NCBI RefSeq assembly: GCF_017894365.1
Contig: NZ_CP059467.1
Span: 2,604,001-2,668,000 of the forward strand
Direction of reading: 5' to 3'
Origin: Aromatoleum bremense
Lineage (GTDB): Bacteria; Pseudomonadota; Gammaproteobacteria; Burkholderiales; Rhodocyclaceae
Length of the DNA stretch: 64,000 nucleotides
Within the stretch, counting starts at the first letter, position 1, and each line of letters opens with the position of its first letter. The notes under the pieces are model-generated. The model was given only the letters and a program-made list of their open reading frames with translations, was not told the DNA's origin and made no database searches. The position numbers and the translations under genes were made by a program. Positions 56,901 to 64,000 of this stretch are shown piece after piece.

Positions 56901-59307
56901 CGAAATCGAAGACCGAGCTCTCGATTTCGAGGCCGGCAAGGAGTTCCTCGTCGCCGAAGGGTGTAGCCGGTGCGAAGGCGTCGGCCGCTGCCTCGTCGAG
57001 CGGCGTGCAGGCAGGGAGCGTGTCGGGTTCGGCGGGATGCCCGGGGAATACCGGCGGCGCCTTGTCTTCCGGCAGGGCGATTTCAGCGGGTGTTTCAATG
57101 ATCGCCTTCGGCTCGGTGATCGCCTTTGGCTCGGCGATCGCCTTCGGCCCGGCAGGTGGCGAAGCTTCGGCCGCGTTCGCGTCGCTGCGCAGATGCTGCG
57201 CCTCGGCGACCAGCACCGCGACATCCCGCGCCTGACTCCGGCCGGCTTCGAGATCGCGCACCCATTCCAGCAATGTCGCGCGAGCCGCGTCGATCAGCCG
57301 ATGAAGGGCGCCTGACGGCGTCCACTCGAGCTGCAGCCAGCGGTTCAGCGTCTGTTCGATTTCCCACGCCGTTTCACCGAGGTCGTGCAGACCGACCATG
57401 CGGCCGCTGCCCTTGAGGGTGTGGAAGCCGCGGCGGATCGAGACGAGATGCTCGCGCGCGTCGGCGTCGCTGCACGACAGGTCGAGGCGTTCGCCGATCG
57501 TCGCAAGGACTTCATGGGCTTCCTCGATGAAGATCGCGAGCAGTTCGGCATCCAGTCCGGTGGCTTCGGCTGCGGGCGGTGCCGCGGCAGGCTCTGCTGT
57601 CTGCGCGCCGGCGGGCGCCGGGGCCAGCGTCTCTTCGACCTCTTGCGGGTCGAGAAAGCGCTCCAGCCGTGCGGGGCCATGCTGCAGGGCTTCGACGTAA
57701 AAACCCAGCGCCGAGAGTCGCCGCGCGAGCCGTTCGTGTTCGCCCTGATCGGGGCTCTGCCCGGCGTCCGCAAGGCGCGCGACCGTGCCGGCGGCGTCCT
57801 CGACGAGGGCGACGGCCGTGGTGTCGCCGATCAGCGCGAACGCCCCGGCGATCTGCTTGAGCGGCTTTGCGAGGCCCGCCAGCAGCGCGCGTTTCTGTTC
57901 GTTGCGGAAAAAATCGTCGAGAACCTGCTCGACCTGTGCGAGGCTCGACAGGATTTCACGCGAAAGCTGTCCGAGCGCGTCGCGCTCTTGCGCGCGCCGT
58001 GCCGTCTCCACCGCCGGCGAACGCTCGGCAGCGGGGACCGCCTCGCCTCGTGCGAGCGCTTCCAGGCGCGCCACCGTGTCGTCGACGTGCGCGGAAAATC
58101 CGGCACCGGGTGCGCCGCGCTCGAGCCCCGCCTCGCACAGCAGCAGTGCGGTCGCGATTTCCAGCGCGATCGGATCGCTGCAGCGCAGTGGGTCCTTGCG
58201 CAGCCATGCGATGAATTCGGCGATGCCGCGAAGCAGCCGGTCGAGCGCCGGCCGGCCGAGCCGGGAAGCTTGTGCGGCGAACTCGACGAGATGCGCGTCG
58301 AAGCGCGGCAGCTCCACCGCCTGGCCCTCCGCGAAGCCGTCCCAGGCCTGTTTCGCCGCGCTCATCAGCCCCTGCAGGGTCTTCAGCAGCGCAGCGAGCG
58401 GAGCTGCACTGACCGTCGCGCCGGGTTGCGGAAGCAGCGCGTCGAGTCGCCAGGTCGCGCGGACGTCCTTCTGGTGGGCGCTGCGCGCCGGCGCCTGGCT
58501 GGTCCAGTACAGCAGCTCGCGCACGAGGCGGTCGGGGACGACGACCGGGATGTCGGACAGGCGCTTGAGCTGGGCATCGAGCTGCGAGCACAGGCGCTTG
58601 ATTTCCGGCCGTGCCGGCAGGTCCTGATGGATCAGCGTCTCGAGGAAGGCCTGTGCGGCGTACCACAGCACGCCGACCGGGGTGCCGGTGTGCAGGGCTT
58701 CGATCTCGCCGACCGCTGCGAGCATCGCGTGCGGACCGGCGGCGTCCGCGGGGGTGCGCAGCCATTGCAGCAGGCCACGCTGGAACAGCGCGCGGTGGGT
58801 GCGCAGCTGTTGCTGGCGGACGTCCTCGTTCAATCCGGCCGGCGCCGCGCCGCGCCGCGCAGGACGCAGCGAGAGGTCGGGGAAAAACAGTTCCGCGGGC
58901 GACAGCGGCCCCGCGCCCCGGACGGTGCCAATCTCCTCGTATAGCGACAGAAGGCGCAGCGGCTGGTCCGGCGTGCCGTGCACAAGCTCCTCGAGATAGT
59001 TGCCGATCGTCGCCAGCGCACGGCGCGCGAGATCCACCGTCGAAGCGTCGATCGGCCGTTCGTCGTGCGCGAGCATGCCCAGCAGCTGGTCGAGCGAGGA
59101 CGCGAACTGGCTCAGCCCGTCGAGGCCGACGATCGACAACGCGCCGCTCGCCTGGTGGAGATGAGTCTGCGCAAACTGGACGCAGGCGGCGGCCGCCGAG
59201 GCGCCGAGCGCTTGCTCGAGGGATTCGTCGGCGCGCGCGAGCGCGAGATCGATTTCGGTCTTGACCCACGCCAGCGGGCCGAGATCCAGTGCGTCAGGGT
59301 GGCTCAT
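53986..59307 (-). CDS. chpA: ChpA-type hybrid chemotaxis histidine kinase of type IV pili
   Basis: A 1773-residue CheA-like kinase of the Pil-Chp pathway. Several Hpt domains are visible: HTLKGSGRMVG near 631, HTLAGISGTTR (variant) near 907, HTLKGSARMAGAM near 1077, plus degenerate copies in the N-terminal 600 residues. A kinase core follows (LLRNAVAHGIEHPDARR near 1356, DDGGGLDYG), then CheW (about 1500-1620) and a C-terminal receiver (IVDDSLTVRKI near 1652, phospho-Asp in VILSDIEMPRMDGF, KPYD). It phosphorylates PilG and PilH to control PilB/PilT-driven twitching. It is last in the operon, 21 bp after pilJ. Confidence 0.95.
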   Translation of the reverse strand: MSHPDALDLGPLAWVKTEIDLALARADESLEQALGASAAAACVQFAQTHLHQASGALSIVGLDGLSQFASSLDQLLGMLAHDERPIDASTVDLARRALATIGNYLEELVHGTPDQPLRLLSLYEEIGTVRGAGPLSPAELFFPDLSLRPARRGAAPAGLNEDVRQQQLRTHRALFQRGLLQWLRTPADAAGPHAMLAAVGEIEALHTGTPVGVLWYAAQAFLETLIHQDLPARPEIKRLCSQLDAQLKRLSDIPVVVPDRLVRELLYWTSQAPARSAHQKDVRATWRLDALLPQPGATVSAAPLAALLKTLQGLMSAAKQAWDGFAEGQAVELPRFDAHLVEFAAQASRLGRPALDRLLRGIAEFIAWLRKDPLRCSDPIALEIATALLLCEAGLERGAPGAGFSAHVDDTVARLEALARGEAVPAAERSPAVETARRAQERDALGQLSREILSSLAQVEQVLDDFFRNEQKRALLAGLAKPLKQIAGAFALIGDTTAVALVEDAAGTVARLADAGQSPDQGEHERLARRLSALGFYVEALQHGPARLERFLDPQEVEETLAPAPAGAQTAEPAAAPPAAEATGLDAELLAIFIEEAHEVLATIGERLDLSCSDADAREHLVSIRRGFHTLKGSGRMVGLHDLGETAWEIEQTLNRWLQLEWTPSGALHRLIDAARATLLEWVRDLEAGRSQARDVAVLVAEAQHLRSDANAAEASPPAGPKAIAEPKAITEPKAIIETPAEIALPEDKAPPVFPGHPAEPDTLPACTPLDEAAADAFAPATPFGDEELLAGLEIESSVFDFGDLPGSDPEATLLPFEPEVLDFAPGASFEAAAGASDAGPGEPAGLSATAEREIVRIGAAEVSRPLYDLYVGEARQHLAVLHAELARLEANPTLIPAEEALRAAHTLAGISGTTRLMPLHELARGLEHALERLRDTAQEPTAEQAALLKSANDTLGAMLAEVVARRMPLAVPELVEQLGDVGRETPLETGTETERAPSVRGIASHDNIIAGQPADAGIVPSESGSPVHDELDAQLLPVFLDEGAELLGELHAALRQWRADGAADAAQSTARLLHTLKGSARMAGAMTLGQHVHHLESQLVAALEGGQEPAGGLIDELTAGLDQAEQMIDAIAGGAPGQPAPAPDDAAPATAAEQEGASGAATLRVRADAVDRFVNQAGEIGITRTRVAGELRTLRRSLLDLTENVIRLRNQLREVEIQADVQMQSRIARSDAHDGAFDPLEMDRYTRLQELTRMMAESVGDVTTVQQSLLRNLDGAELALNSQARLSRDLQQALMQVRMVPFDSLADRLYRVVRQSAKELGKRAALDLRGGRIEIDRSVLEHLVAPLEHLLRNAVAHGIEHPDARRAAGKGEIGQITLSVSQEGNEIAIALADDGGGLDYGRIAERARASGLLGADEVADEWRLTNLIFIPGFSTADSVSPLAGRGVGMDVVKSETAAAGGRIDVHAEVGRGTEFRIHLPLTLAVTQALLIRAGSRTYAIPSSMIAQVLELKAEPLDALRREGGTEWQGRHFAYRYLPQLLGDRFTQPPEQRFNWVLLLRIGAQTLALHVDALRGNQEIVVKNAGPQLARIVGISGATVLGDGEIVLILNPVALASRRLAEGTAAAANAGGEAPEPLEPFEVAPVRVPTVMIVDDSLTVRKITGRLLEREGYRVVAAKDGVEALERLLEAVPDVILSDIEMPRMDGFDLLRNIRADERTREVPVIMITSRLADKHREYAGRIGASHYLGKPYDEDELLGLLRTHTGRAALPP

Positions 59308-59328
59308 GGGCGTCCTCGATGCCGCGGG

Positions 59329-61470
59329 TCAGACCTTGAAGCCCGACACCGAGCCCTTGAGCTCGACCGCGAGATCGGCTAGCTGGCCCACCGACACGGC
59401 GGTCTGCTGCGTGCCGCGCGCCGTCTGCTCGGTGACTGCGAGGATCTCCTTCATCGCTTCGGCCACGCGCGTCGCGGCCGCGGCCTGCTGCTGCGTGTCG
59501 CCAGAAATCTGTTCGATGAGGCGCGCGGTTTCCGTCGACACGTCGCCGATCTCGGCCAGCGCCTGGCCTGCGGCGTCGGACAGCTGCGCTCCTTCGACCA
59601 CGTCGCGCGTTGCCGTTTCCATCGAACCGACCGCATCCTTGGTGTCGGTCTGGATTGTTTTCACGATCGCCGCGATCTGCTTCGTCGCCTCGCCCGAGCG
59701 CTCGGCCAGGCGCTGCACTTCTTCGGCGACGACAGTGAAGCCGCGCCCCGCTTCGCCGGCCGAGGCGGCCTGGATCGCCGCGTTCAGCGCGAGGACGTTG
59801 GTCTGTTCGGTGATGTCCGAGATGAGTTCGACGATCTCGCCGATCTCCTGCGACGACTCGCCGAGCCGCTTGATGCGCTTCGAGGTTTCCTGGATCTGGC
59901 CGCGGATGTCGTTCATCCCCCGGATCGTGTTCTCGACCGCACCGGCGCCCTTGCGCGCCGAGTCGAGGGAGCGCCGCGCGACCTGCGCCGAGCGCAACGC
60001 GAGTTCGGACGATTCGGTCATCGAACGGGCCATCTGCTGCACGGCCGCGCCGGCTTCCTGGATCTCCCGCGACTGGCGTCCGGTCGCGTCGAGCAGCTCG
60101 TTCGACGTGCTCTGCGCCGATTCGGTCGCGGCGGTGACGCGGCCGGCGGCGTCGTTGATCCGCCGCACCAGCACCGAGAGTTCCTCGATGGTGTAATTGA
60201 CCGAGTCCGCGATGGCGCCGGTGATGTCTTCCGAGACGGTCGTGCGCACCGTCAGGTCGCCGTCGGCGAGGTCGCCCATCTCGTTCATCAGCCGCAGGAT
60301 CGCCTGCTGGGCAAGGTTGTGTTCGTTCTCGGCGTTCTTGCGCAACGCTTCGGCTTCGGCGCCGCGGGCAGCGATCTCCGCATTGTTGATCTTCGCCATC
60401 AGGCCGAGGAGCGCCAGGCCGAGCAGTGCGACGACGGCGATCCCGAGCGTCGCCGGAGTCAGGCCGCGGACGCTTTCGTCGAGGGTGGCGGACAGCGCGC
60501 GCACATGGGTCGTCAGTGCCTCGGAATCCTGATAGAAGATATAGCGACCGGCCTGTTTCGCCCGCACGAGGACGTCGATGTTGTCGACGATGCGGGTGAC
60601 CGCGCCGAGAGTGTCCTGCGCGTGCGCCTCGAAACCCTGCAGGCGCGCGCGCGCCGCGGGATCCGTCGTCGCCTGCGCGATCGTGGCGACGAGGTCGACG
60701 AGGACGCGCGCGTCCTGGCCGAGCGCGGTCGCTGTCTGCGGTTCGATCGCGTTGGGGGCGAGCAGCGCGTTCGCGTTCTTCGTGATGCGTTGCGTCAACA
60801 TCACCACGGTGCTGGCCGCGGCGATGTCGGCGCCCGAAGTGTTGGTCTGCAGCTTGACTTGCGCCAGCTGCCGGGCCTGCTGGAACAGCTGTTCGTCCTC
60901 CTCGTTGAGCGTCGTGATGGCGTCGGTCAGCGTGAGAAGGATCTTCTCCTGGCCGAGCAGCCGGGCGGCGTTGCGGTCGGTCTCGCTCCACGCCGCGCGC
61001 AGCGCGGCGATTCCGGCTTGTGCGACGGCAGGCACCGGTGGGATTTCCCTGCCGGCGATCGAGCCCCCCTGATCGAGCGTGTCGAGGAGTTCGGTGAAGC
61101 GGCTCGTCCCGCTGCGCAGGTCGACGAACGCCTGCGGGTTGCCTTGCAGCGACAGTTGCGCCGCCTTGGCGATCCGTTGCGACAGCGTTTCCATTTCGCC
61201 GGCGACGGAAATGTAGGTCGTCGCGTTCCCCGATTCGCGGAACTGGTGGAAGATCAGCCCGAGACCCGTGATCGTCGTCAGTGCGAAGGCGATGCCCAGC
61301 AGGACGATCTTTTCGGACGCGGTGCGGGCGTGCTTTTGCGCCGGTGCCTTCCGTTCCTTCGCCGCGGGGCGGCGCAGCGGCGCTTCCATGATCGTGGTCG
61401 CGGCCGGCGCGTCCTCCACGTAGGCCGTCCTGGCGATGCTGAAGTCCAGCTTTGGAAGCTTGAGGGCCAT
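59329..61470 (-). CDS. pilJ: PilJ-type methyl-accepting chemotaxis protein
   Basis: A 713-residue chemoreceptor of the type IV pilus system. First membrane helix about 48-70 ([18 protein letters not shown]), a large periplasmic region with two PilJ-type helical modules (about 75-340), second helix about 345-365 ([17 protein letters not shown]), HAMP, then the signalling hairpin with [20 protein letters not shown] near 590. The tip does not show obvious CheR/CheB methylation pentapeptides at the C-terminus. It signals to ChpA through PilI. Confidence 0.95.
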   Translation of the reverse strand: MALKLPKLDFSIARTAYVEDAPAATTIMEAPLRRPAAKERKAPAQKHARTASEKIVLLGIAFALTTITGLGLIFHQFRESGNATTYISVAGEMETLSQRIAKAAQLSLQGNPQAFVDLRSGTSRFTELLDTLDQGGSIAGREIPPVPAVAQAGIAALRAAWSETDRNAARLLGQEKILLTLTDAITTLNEEDEQLFQQARQLAQVKLQTNTSGADIAAASTVVMLTQRITKNANALLAPNAIEPQTATALGQDARVLVDLVATIAQATTDPAARARLQGFEAHAQDTLGAVTRIVDNIDVLVRAKQAGRYIFYQDSEALTTHVRALSATLDESVRGLTPATLGIAVVALLGLALLGLMAKINNAEIAARGAEAEALRKNAENEHNLAQQAILRLMNEMGDLADGDLTVRTTVSEDITGAIADSVNYTIEELSVLVRRINDAAGRVTAATESAQSTSNELLDATGRQSREIQEAGAAVQQMARSMTESSELALRSAQVARRSLDSARKGAGAVENTIRGMNDIRGQIQETSKRIKRLGESSQEIGEIVELISDITEQTNVLALNAAIQAASAGEAGRGFTVVAEEVQRLAERSGEATKQIAAIVKTIQTDTKDAVGSMETATRDVVEGAQLSDAAGQALAEIGDVSTETARLIEQISGDTQQQAAAATRVAEAMKEILAVTEQTARGTQQTAVSVGQLADLAVELKGSVSGFKV

Positions 61471-61521
61471 GTTCTTGCTCCGCGAATTCGGATCGTCGTT
61501 CAGGGGAAAAACGGGTTTGCG

Positions 61522-62037
61522 TCAGTCGATGCCGGCGTTCAGGAAGCCGCGATGCGCAAGGAGTTGCGGGACGTCGAGCTTCAGCCACAGACGCTCCCGC
61601 GCGTCGCGCAGGCGGCCCTGGACCCACGGCCGCGCGTCGTCGCCCCCGCTCTGGTCCGGCTGGAAGTCGTCGGGGCTGCGCAGGCCGATCGCGCGCGAGA
61701 CGAGCAGCGCGCAATTCACGCCGTGACGCATGCCCACCAGCAGCAGCCGCGTCGCTCCGCCCGGGGCGATCGGCGCGCCATCGTGGAAGGCCGAAAAGTC
61801 CACGACGCTGAACAGCGTGCCGCGCACGTTCACGAGGCCGCGGAACCATTCGCACGCGAGCGGCACCGGCGCGAGCGGCGGCACCGGCAGGATCTCGCCG
61901 GTGTCGGTCAGGGTGATCAGCCAGTTTTCCGTTCCTGCGCGCACGCCCAGCAACGCGTGGCGGTCGCCGCTGCGCGCTTCGGCAAAACGGCGGACGAGGT
62001 CTTCCTGGAACTCGCGCAGGCTCAGTCGCTTCGCCAT
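61522..62037 (-). CDS. pilI: PilI, CheW-like adaptor
   Basis: A 171-residue CheW-domain protein coupling PilJ to ChpA. TDTGEILPVPPLAPVPLACE near 45, WFRGLVNVRGTLFSVVDFSAF near 64-84 and LLLVGMRHGVNCALLVSRAIG near 97 form the CheW fold. It starts 5 bp after the pilH stop. Confidence 0.93.
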   Translation of the reverse strand: MAKRLSLREFQEDLVRRFAEARSGDRHALLGVRAGTENWLITLTDTGEILPVPPLAPVPLACEWFRGLVNVRGTLFSVVDFSAFHDGAPIAPGGATRLLLVGMRHGVNCALLVSRAIGLRSPDDFQPDQSGGDDARPWVQGRLRDARERLWLKLDVPQLLAHRGFLNAGID

Positions 62038-62042
62038 CCGCC

Positions 62043-62408
62043 TCAGCCCAGCGCCTGGATGCGGACGAGCAACTCGGCGCCGTCGACCGGTTTCACGAGA
62101 TAGTCATGGGCGCCCTGGCGCATGCCCCAGATGCGGTCGGTCTCGAGACCCTTGCTGGTGCAGATGATGATCGGGATCGAGCGGGTGGATTCGCTGCGCG
62201 CGATCATGCGCGTGGCCTGGTAGCCATTGATACCGGGCATGACGACATCCATCAGGATGAGGTCGGGCATTTCGCTCTTGCTCTTCGCGATCGCGTCCTC
62301 GCCGTTTTCGGCCGTGACCACCTGGTAGCCGCGCGCGGACAGCAGCTCGGTCAGGGCGAAGCGTTCGGTCGGCGAATCGTCGACCACGAGGATTTTCTTG
62401 ATCGTCAT
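62043..62408 (-). CDS. pilH: PilH, single-domain response regulator
   Basis: A 121-residue receiver-only protein: VVDDSPTERFALTELL (acidic pair at 9-10), phospho-Asp in LILMDVVMPGINGYQATR near 52, ICTSKGLETDRIW, and the conserved Lys in YLVKPVDG. In the Pil-Chp system PilH modulates retraction through PilT. The helix-turn after the Asp matches PilH rather than PilG. Confidence 0.94.
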   Translation of the reverse strand: MTIKKILVVDDSPTERFALTELLSARGYQVVTAENGEDAIAKSKSEMPDLILMDVVMPGINGYQATRMIARSESTRSIPIIICTSKGLETDRIWGMRQGAHDYLVKPVDGAELLVRIQALG

Positions 62409-62431
62409 TTGTCCCGGTGCTCCCGTGGCGG

Positions 62432-62818
62432 TCAGTCTGTGGCGCGGCTGGCGTGGGCAGCTGCCGCCCTGAGCAGGCTGTCCTTCGTGAACGGCTTGGT
62501 GAGATATTCGTCCGACCCGGCCATGCGGCCGCGGGCGCGGTCGAACAGCCCGTCCTTCGACGACAGCATGATCACCGGCGTTGCTGAAAGCCGGGGGTTC
62601 TTCTTGATCAGCGCGCAGGTCTGGTAGCCGTCGAGCCGCGGCATCATGATGTCGACGAAAATGACATGGGGGCGATGGTCGGCGATTTTCGCCAGCGCAT
62701 CGAAGCCGTCCTCGGCGAGGAGCACCTCGCAGCCCGAGTGGGTCAGAAAGATCTCGGCGCTGCGCCGGATGGTATTGCTGTCGTCGATCACCATCACCCT
62801 GAGTCCGGTCAGATCCAT
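62432..62818 (-). CDS. pilG: PilG, single-domain response regulator
   Basis: A 128-residue receiver-only protein: MVIDDSNTIRRSAEIFL (acidic pair near 11-12), phospho-Asp in VIFVDIMMPRLDGYQT near 56, LSSKDGLFDRARGRMAGSDE and YLTKPFTKD. PilG promotes pilus extension downstream of ChpA. Its start is 70 bp after the rubredoxin stop, and it heads pilG-pilH-pilI-pilJ-chpA. Confidence 0.95.
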   Translation of the reverse strand: MDLTGLRVMVIDDSNTIRRSAEIFLTHSGCEVLLAEDGFDALAKIADHRPHVIFVDIMMPRLDGYQTCALIKKNPRLSATPVIMLSSKDGLFDRARGRMAGSDEYLTKPFTKDSLLRAAAAHASRATD

Positions 62819-62888
62819 GACGTCAATCCTCGCTGCTTCGTTCTTGCGGGCCGTTCCGCCCGGCCGGCATGTGCGACATTCGCAGACT

Positions 62889-63068
62889 TCAGAGCTCGAC
62901 CAGTTCGAAGTCTTCCTTGCGGGCTCCGCACTCGGGGCAGGTCCAGTTCGGCGGAATGTCTTCCCAGCGGGTGCCCGGCGGGATGCCTTCGGCGGGCACC
63001 CCAGCGGCTTCGTCGTAGATGAAGCCGCAGATCAGGCACATCCAGGTCTTGTATTGCGTGTTGGCCAT
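62889..63068 (-). CDS. rubA: Rubredoxin
   Basis: A 59-residue one-iron electron carrier. The four Fe-ligand cysteines are in [11 protein letters not shown] (C11 and C14) and [10 protein letters not shown] (C44 and C47); [20 protein letters not shown] is the classical linker. ATG at 63068, TGA at 62889-62891. Its position just before pilG and divergent from a ThiD-like gene is conserved in many beta- and gammaproteobacteria. The redox partner is unknown. Confidence 0.97.
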   Translation of the reverse strand: MANTQYKTWMCLICGFIYDEAAGVPAEGIPPGTRWEDIPPNWTCPECGARKEDFELVEL

Positions 63069-63176
63069 CTAGCGGCGTGTTCGGCGCGAATTGGCTGTAA
63101 AATCCGCCGCATCTTACCGCATTTTCCCTGCCGCGCCAGACCAGCCGGCGTACCCAGCAGCAGGTAGCCTTAATAA

Positions 63177-64000
63177 ATGTCTTACGGTACTTCCGACGTT
63201 CCGCCTTCCGTGCTCTGTTTTGCCACCAGTGACGCGACGGGCGGCGGCGGCCTGCAGTCCGATGTCCTGACGCTCGCGAGCATGGGATGCCACCCGCTGA
63301 CAGTCGTCGCGGCGGTCGCCGTGCGCGACACCCGCGGCATCGAGGAACTACTCGCGCTCGATGCCGACGCGGTCGCCGCGCAGGCGCGCGCGGTGCTCGA
63401 AGATATCCCGGTGCAGGCGCTCAAGCTGGGGCTGGTCGGGAACGTCGAAAACGTCGCCGCGATCGCCGAGATCCTGTCCGACTACCCCGATCTGCCGCTC
63501 GTGCTGGAGCCGGCGCTGTCGTACGTCGAGGGTGACGAAGGCGCGGCAGACGAGATGCTCGCGGCGCTTGCCGAACTGGTCCTGCCGCAGGTGACGGTGC
63601 TCGTCGCGAGCCGCCACGAAGTGCTGCGGCTCGCGCTCGCCAGCCTCGAGGACGCGGACGCCGACGGCGACGCCGACGCCGACGCCGACGAGCCGCTCCT
63701 GCTCGAGGACGCCGTCGCGCACCTGCTGGCGCTCGGCATGGAATACGTGTTGCTGACCGGGGTCGGCGAACCGGGGCCGCAGGTCGTCAATATCCTGATG
63801 GGGGCCGAAGGCGTCGTGCGCACCGACGCGTGGGAGCGGTTGCCGGGGCGTTTCCTCGGCGCCGGTGCGACGCTCGCGGGTGCGGTCGCGGCCGCGCTGG
63901 CGCACGGCATGGAAGTTCCCGAGGCGGTGCGCGAAGCGCAGGAGTTCACGTTCCAGGCGCTCACCGGCGCGTACCGGCCGGGGATGGGGCTGGCGCTTCC
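63177..64000 (+). CDS. ThiD-like hydroxymethylpyrimidine kinase family protein, 3' end outside window
   Basis: A ribokinase-fold protein; 274 residues are visible and the frame is still open at the edge, though the family length is nearly reached. The N-terminal ATSDATGGGGLQSDVLTLAS matches the HMP-binding region of ThiD. The anion-hole motif, normally G-T/S-G-C/D-T, reads GAGATLAGA near residue 223: the catalytic Cys/Asp is Ala, so kinase activity is doubtful. An Asp/Ala repeat (EDADADGDADADADEP) sits near 160-175. ATG at 63177, divergent from rubredoxin. Confidence 0.85.
   Translation, partial: MSYGTSDVPPSVLCFATSDATGGGGLQSDVLTLASMGCHPLTVVAAVAVRDTRGIEELLALDADAVAAQARAVLEDIPVQALKLGLVGNVENVAAIAEILSDYPDLPLVLEPALSYVEGDEGAADEMLAALAELVLPQVTVLVASRHEVLRLALASLEDADADGDADADADEPLLLEDAVAHLLALGMEYVLLTGVGEPGPQVVNILMGAEGVVRTDAWERLPGRFLGAGATLAGAVAAALAHGMEVPEAVREAQEFTFQALTGAYRPGMGLAL

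Noticed and set aside
63651..63710. gacgccgac repeats as a CRISPR or regulatory array
   Set aside because: They are in-frame codons for an Asp/Ala run in the ThiD-like protein, with no spacers.

Overview
The window looks like chromosome of a high-GC betaproteobacterium, most likely Rhodocyclales (Azoarcus/Aromatoleum/Thauera-like). This rests on strongly GC-biased codons and on typical betaproteobacterial blocks: ThiD-like gene, rubredoxin, pilGHIJ-chpA; yqgE-ruvX-pyrR-pyrB-pyrC'; zapA followed by 6S RNA. The genus is an inference; there is no rRNA to confirm it.

Layout. 1-7908 is an accessory, restriction-like island on the + strand: the 3' part of an adenine-specific DNA methyltransferase, a RhuM-family protein, a DEAD/DEAH-type helicase and a GIY-YIG (T5orf172/MUG113-like) nuclease. 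An intact IS256-family element (4615-5997) with an 8-bp target duplication splits the helicase; removing it restores one open frame of about 705 codons. 7955-12692 (-) is a MacA-MacB-TolC-type efflux operon. 12934-16085 (-) is an iron cluster, hemP-bfd-bfr-tonB-exbB-exbD, with a Fur-box-like site before hemP. 16228-20334 (-) is an unusual operon of GGDEF/EAL protein, porin-like protein and phosphate-binding-like protein. 20347-27390 carries malonyl-CoA decarboxylase, a receiver-like protein, lgt, yceH, ilvD and an EAL-derived/HDOD protein. 27459-28231 is a zapB-like gene, zapA, 6S RNA and its terminator. 28274-30422 carries a TauE/SafE permease and an EgtB-like enzyme. 30449-33726 (-) is the zinc-uptake operon zur, small His-rich protein, znuC, znuB, znuA, with a Zur-like palindrome upstream. 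33960-35928 carries queF, a small membrane protein and a cytochrome c.

36002-42535 (-) is a compact signalling operon: ferredoxin-type reductase, EAL-like/HDOD protein, HDOD-containing histidine kinase, and a REC-PAS-GGDEF-EAL protein. 42557-45145 (+) encodes an epimerase-like protein, a HemJ/CopD-like membrane protein and an RlmL-type RNA methyltransferase. 45187-47492 (-) is pilT-pilU; 47597-50003 (+) is yggS-proC-yggT-yggU. 50089-53853 (-) is yqgE-ruvX-pyrR-pyrB-pyrC', where the PyrC-like protein lacks the metal-binding HxH. 53986-63068 (-) is rubredoxin followed by pilG-pilH-pilI-pilJ-chpA, the chemosensory system controlling the twitching ATPases encoded at 45187-47492. A ThiD-like kinase runs off the right edge.

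Themes are surface motility (Pil-Chp with PilT/PilU), c-di-GMP/HDOD signalling, metal homeostasis (Fur- and Zur-type clusters), and one horizontally acquired, now disrupted, DNA-modification locus. I saw no tRNA, rRNA or CRISPR array.
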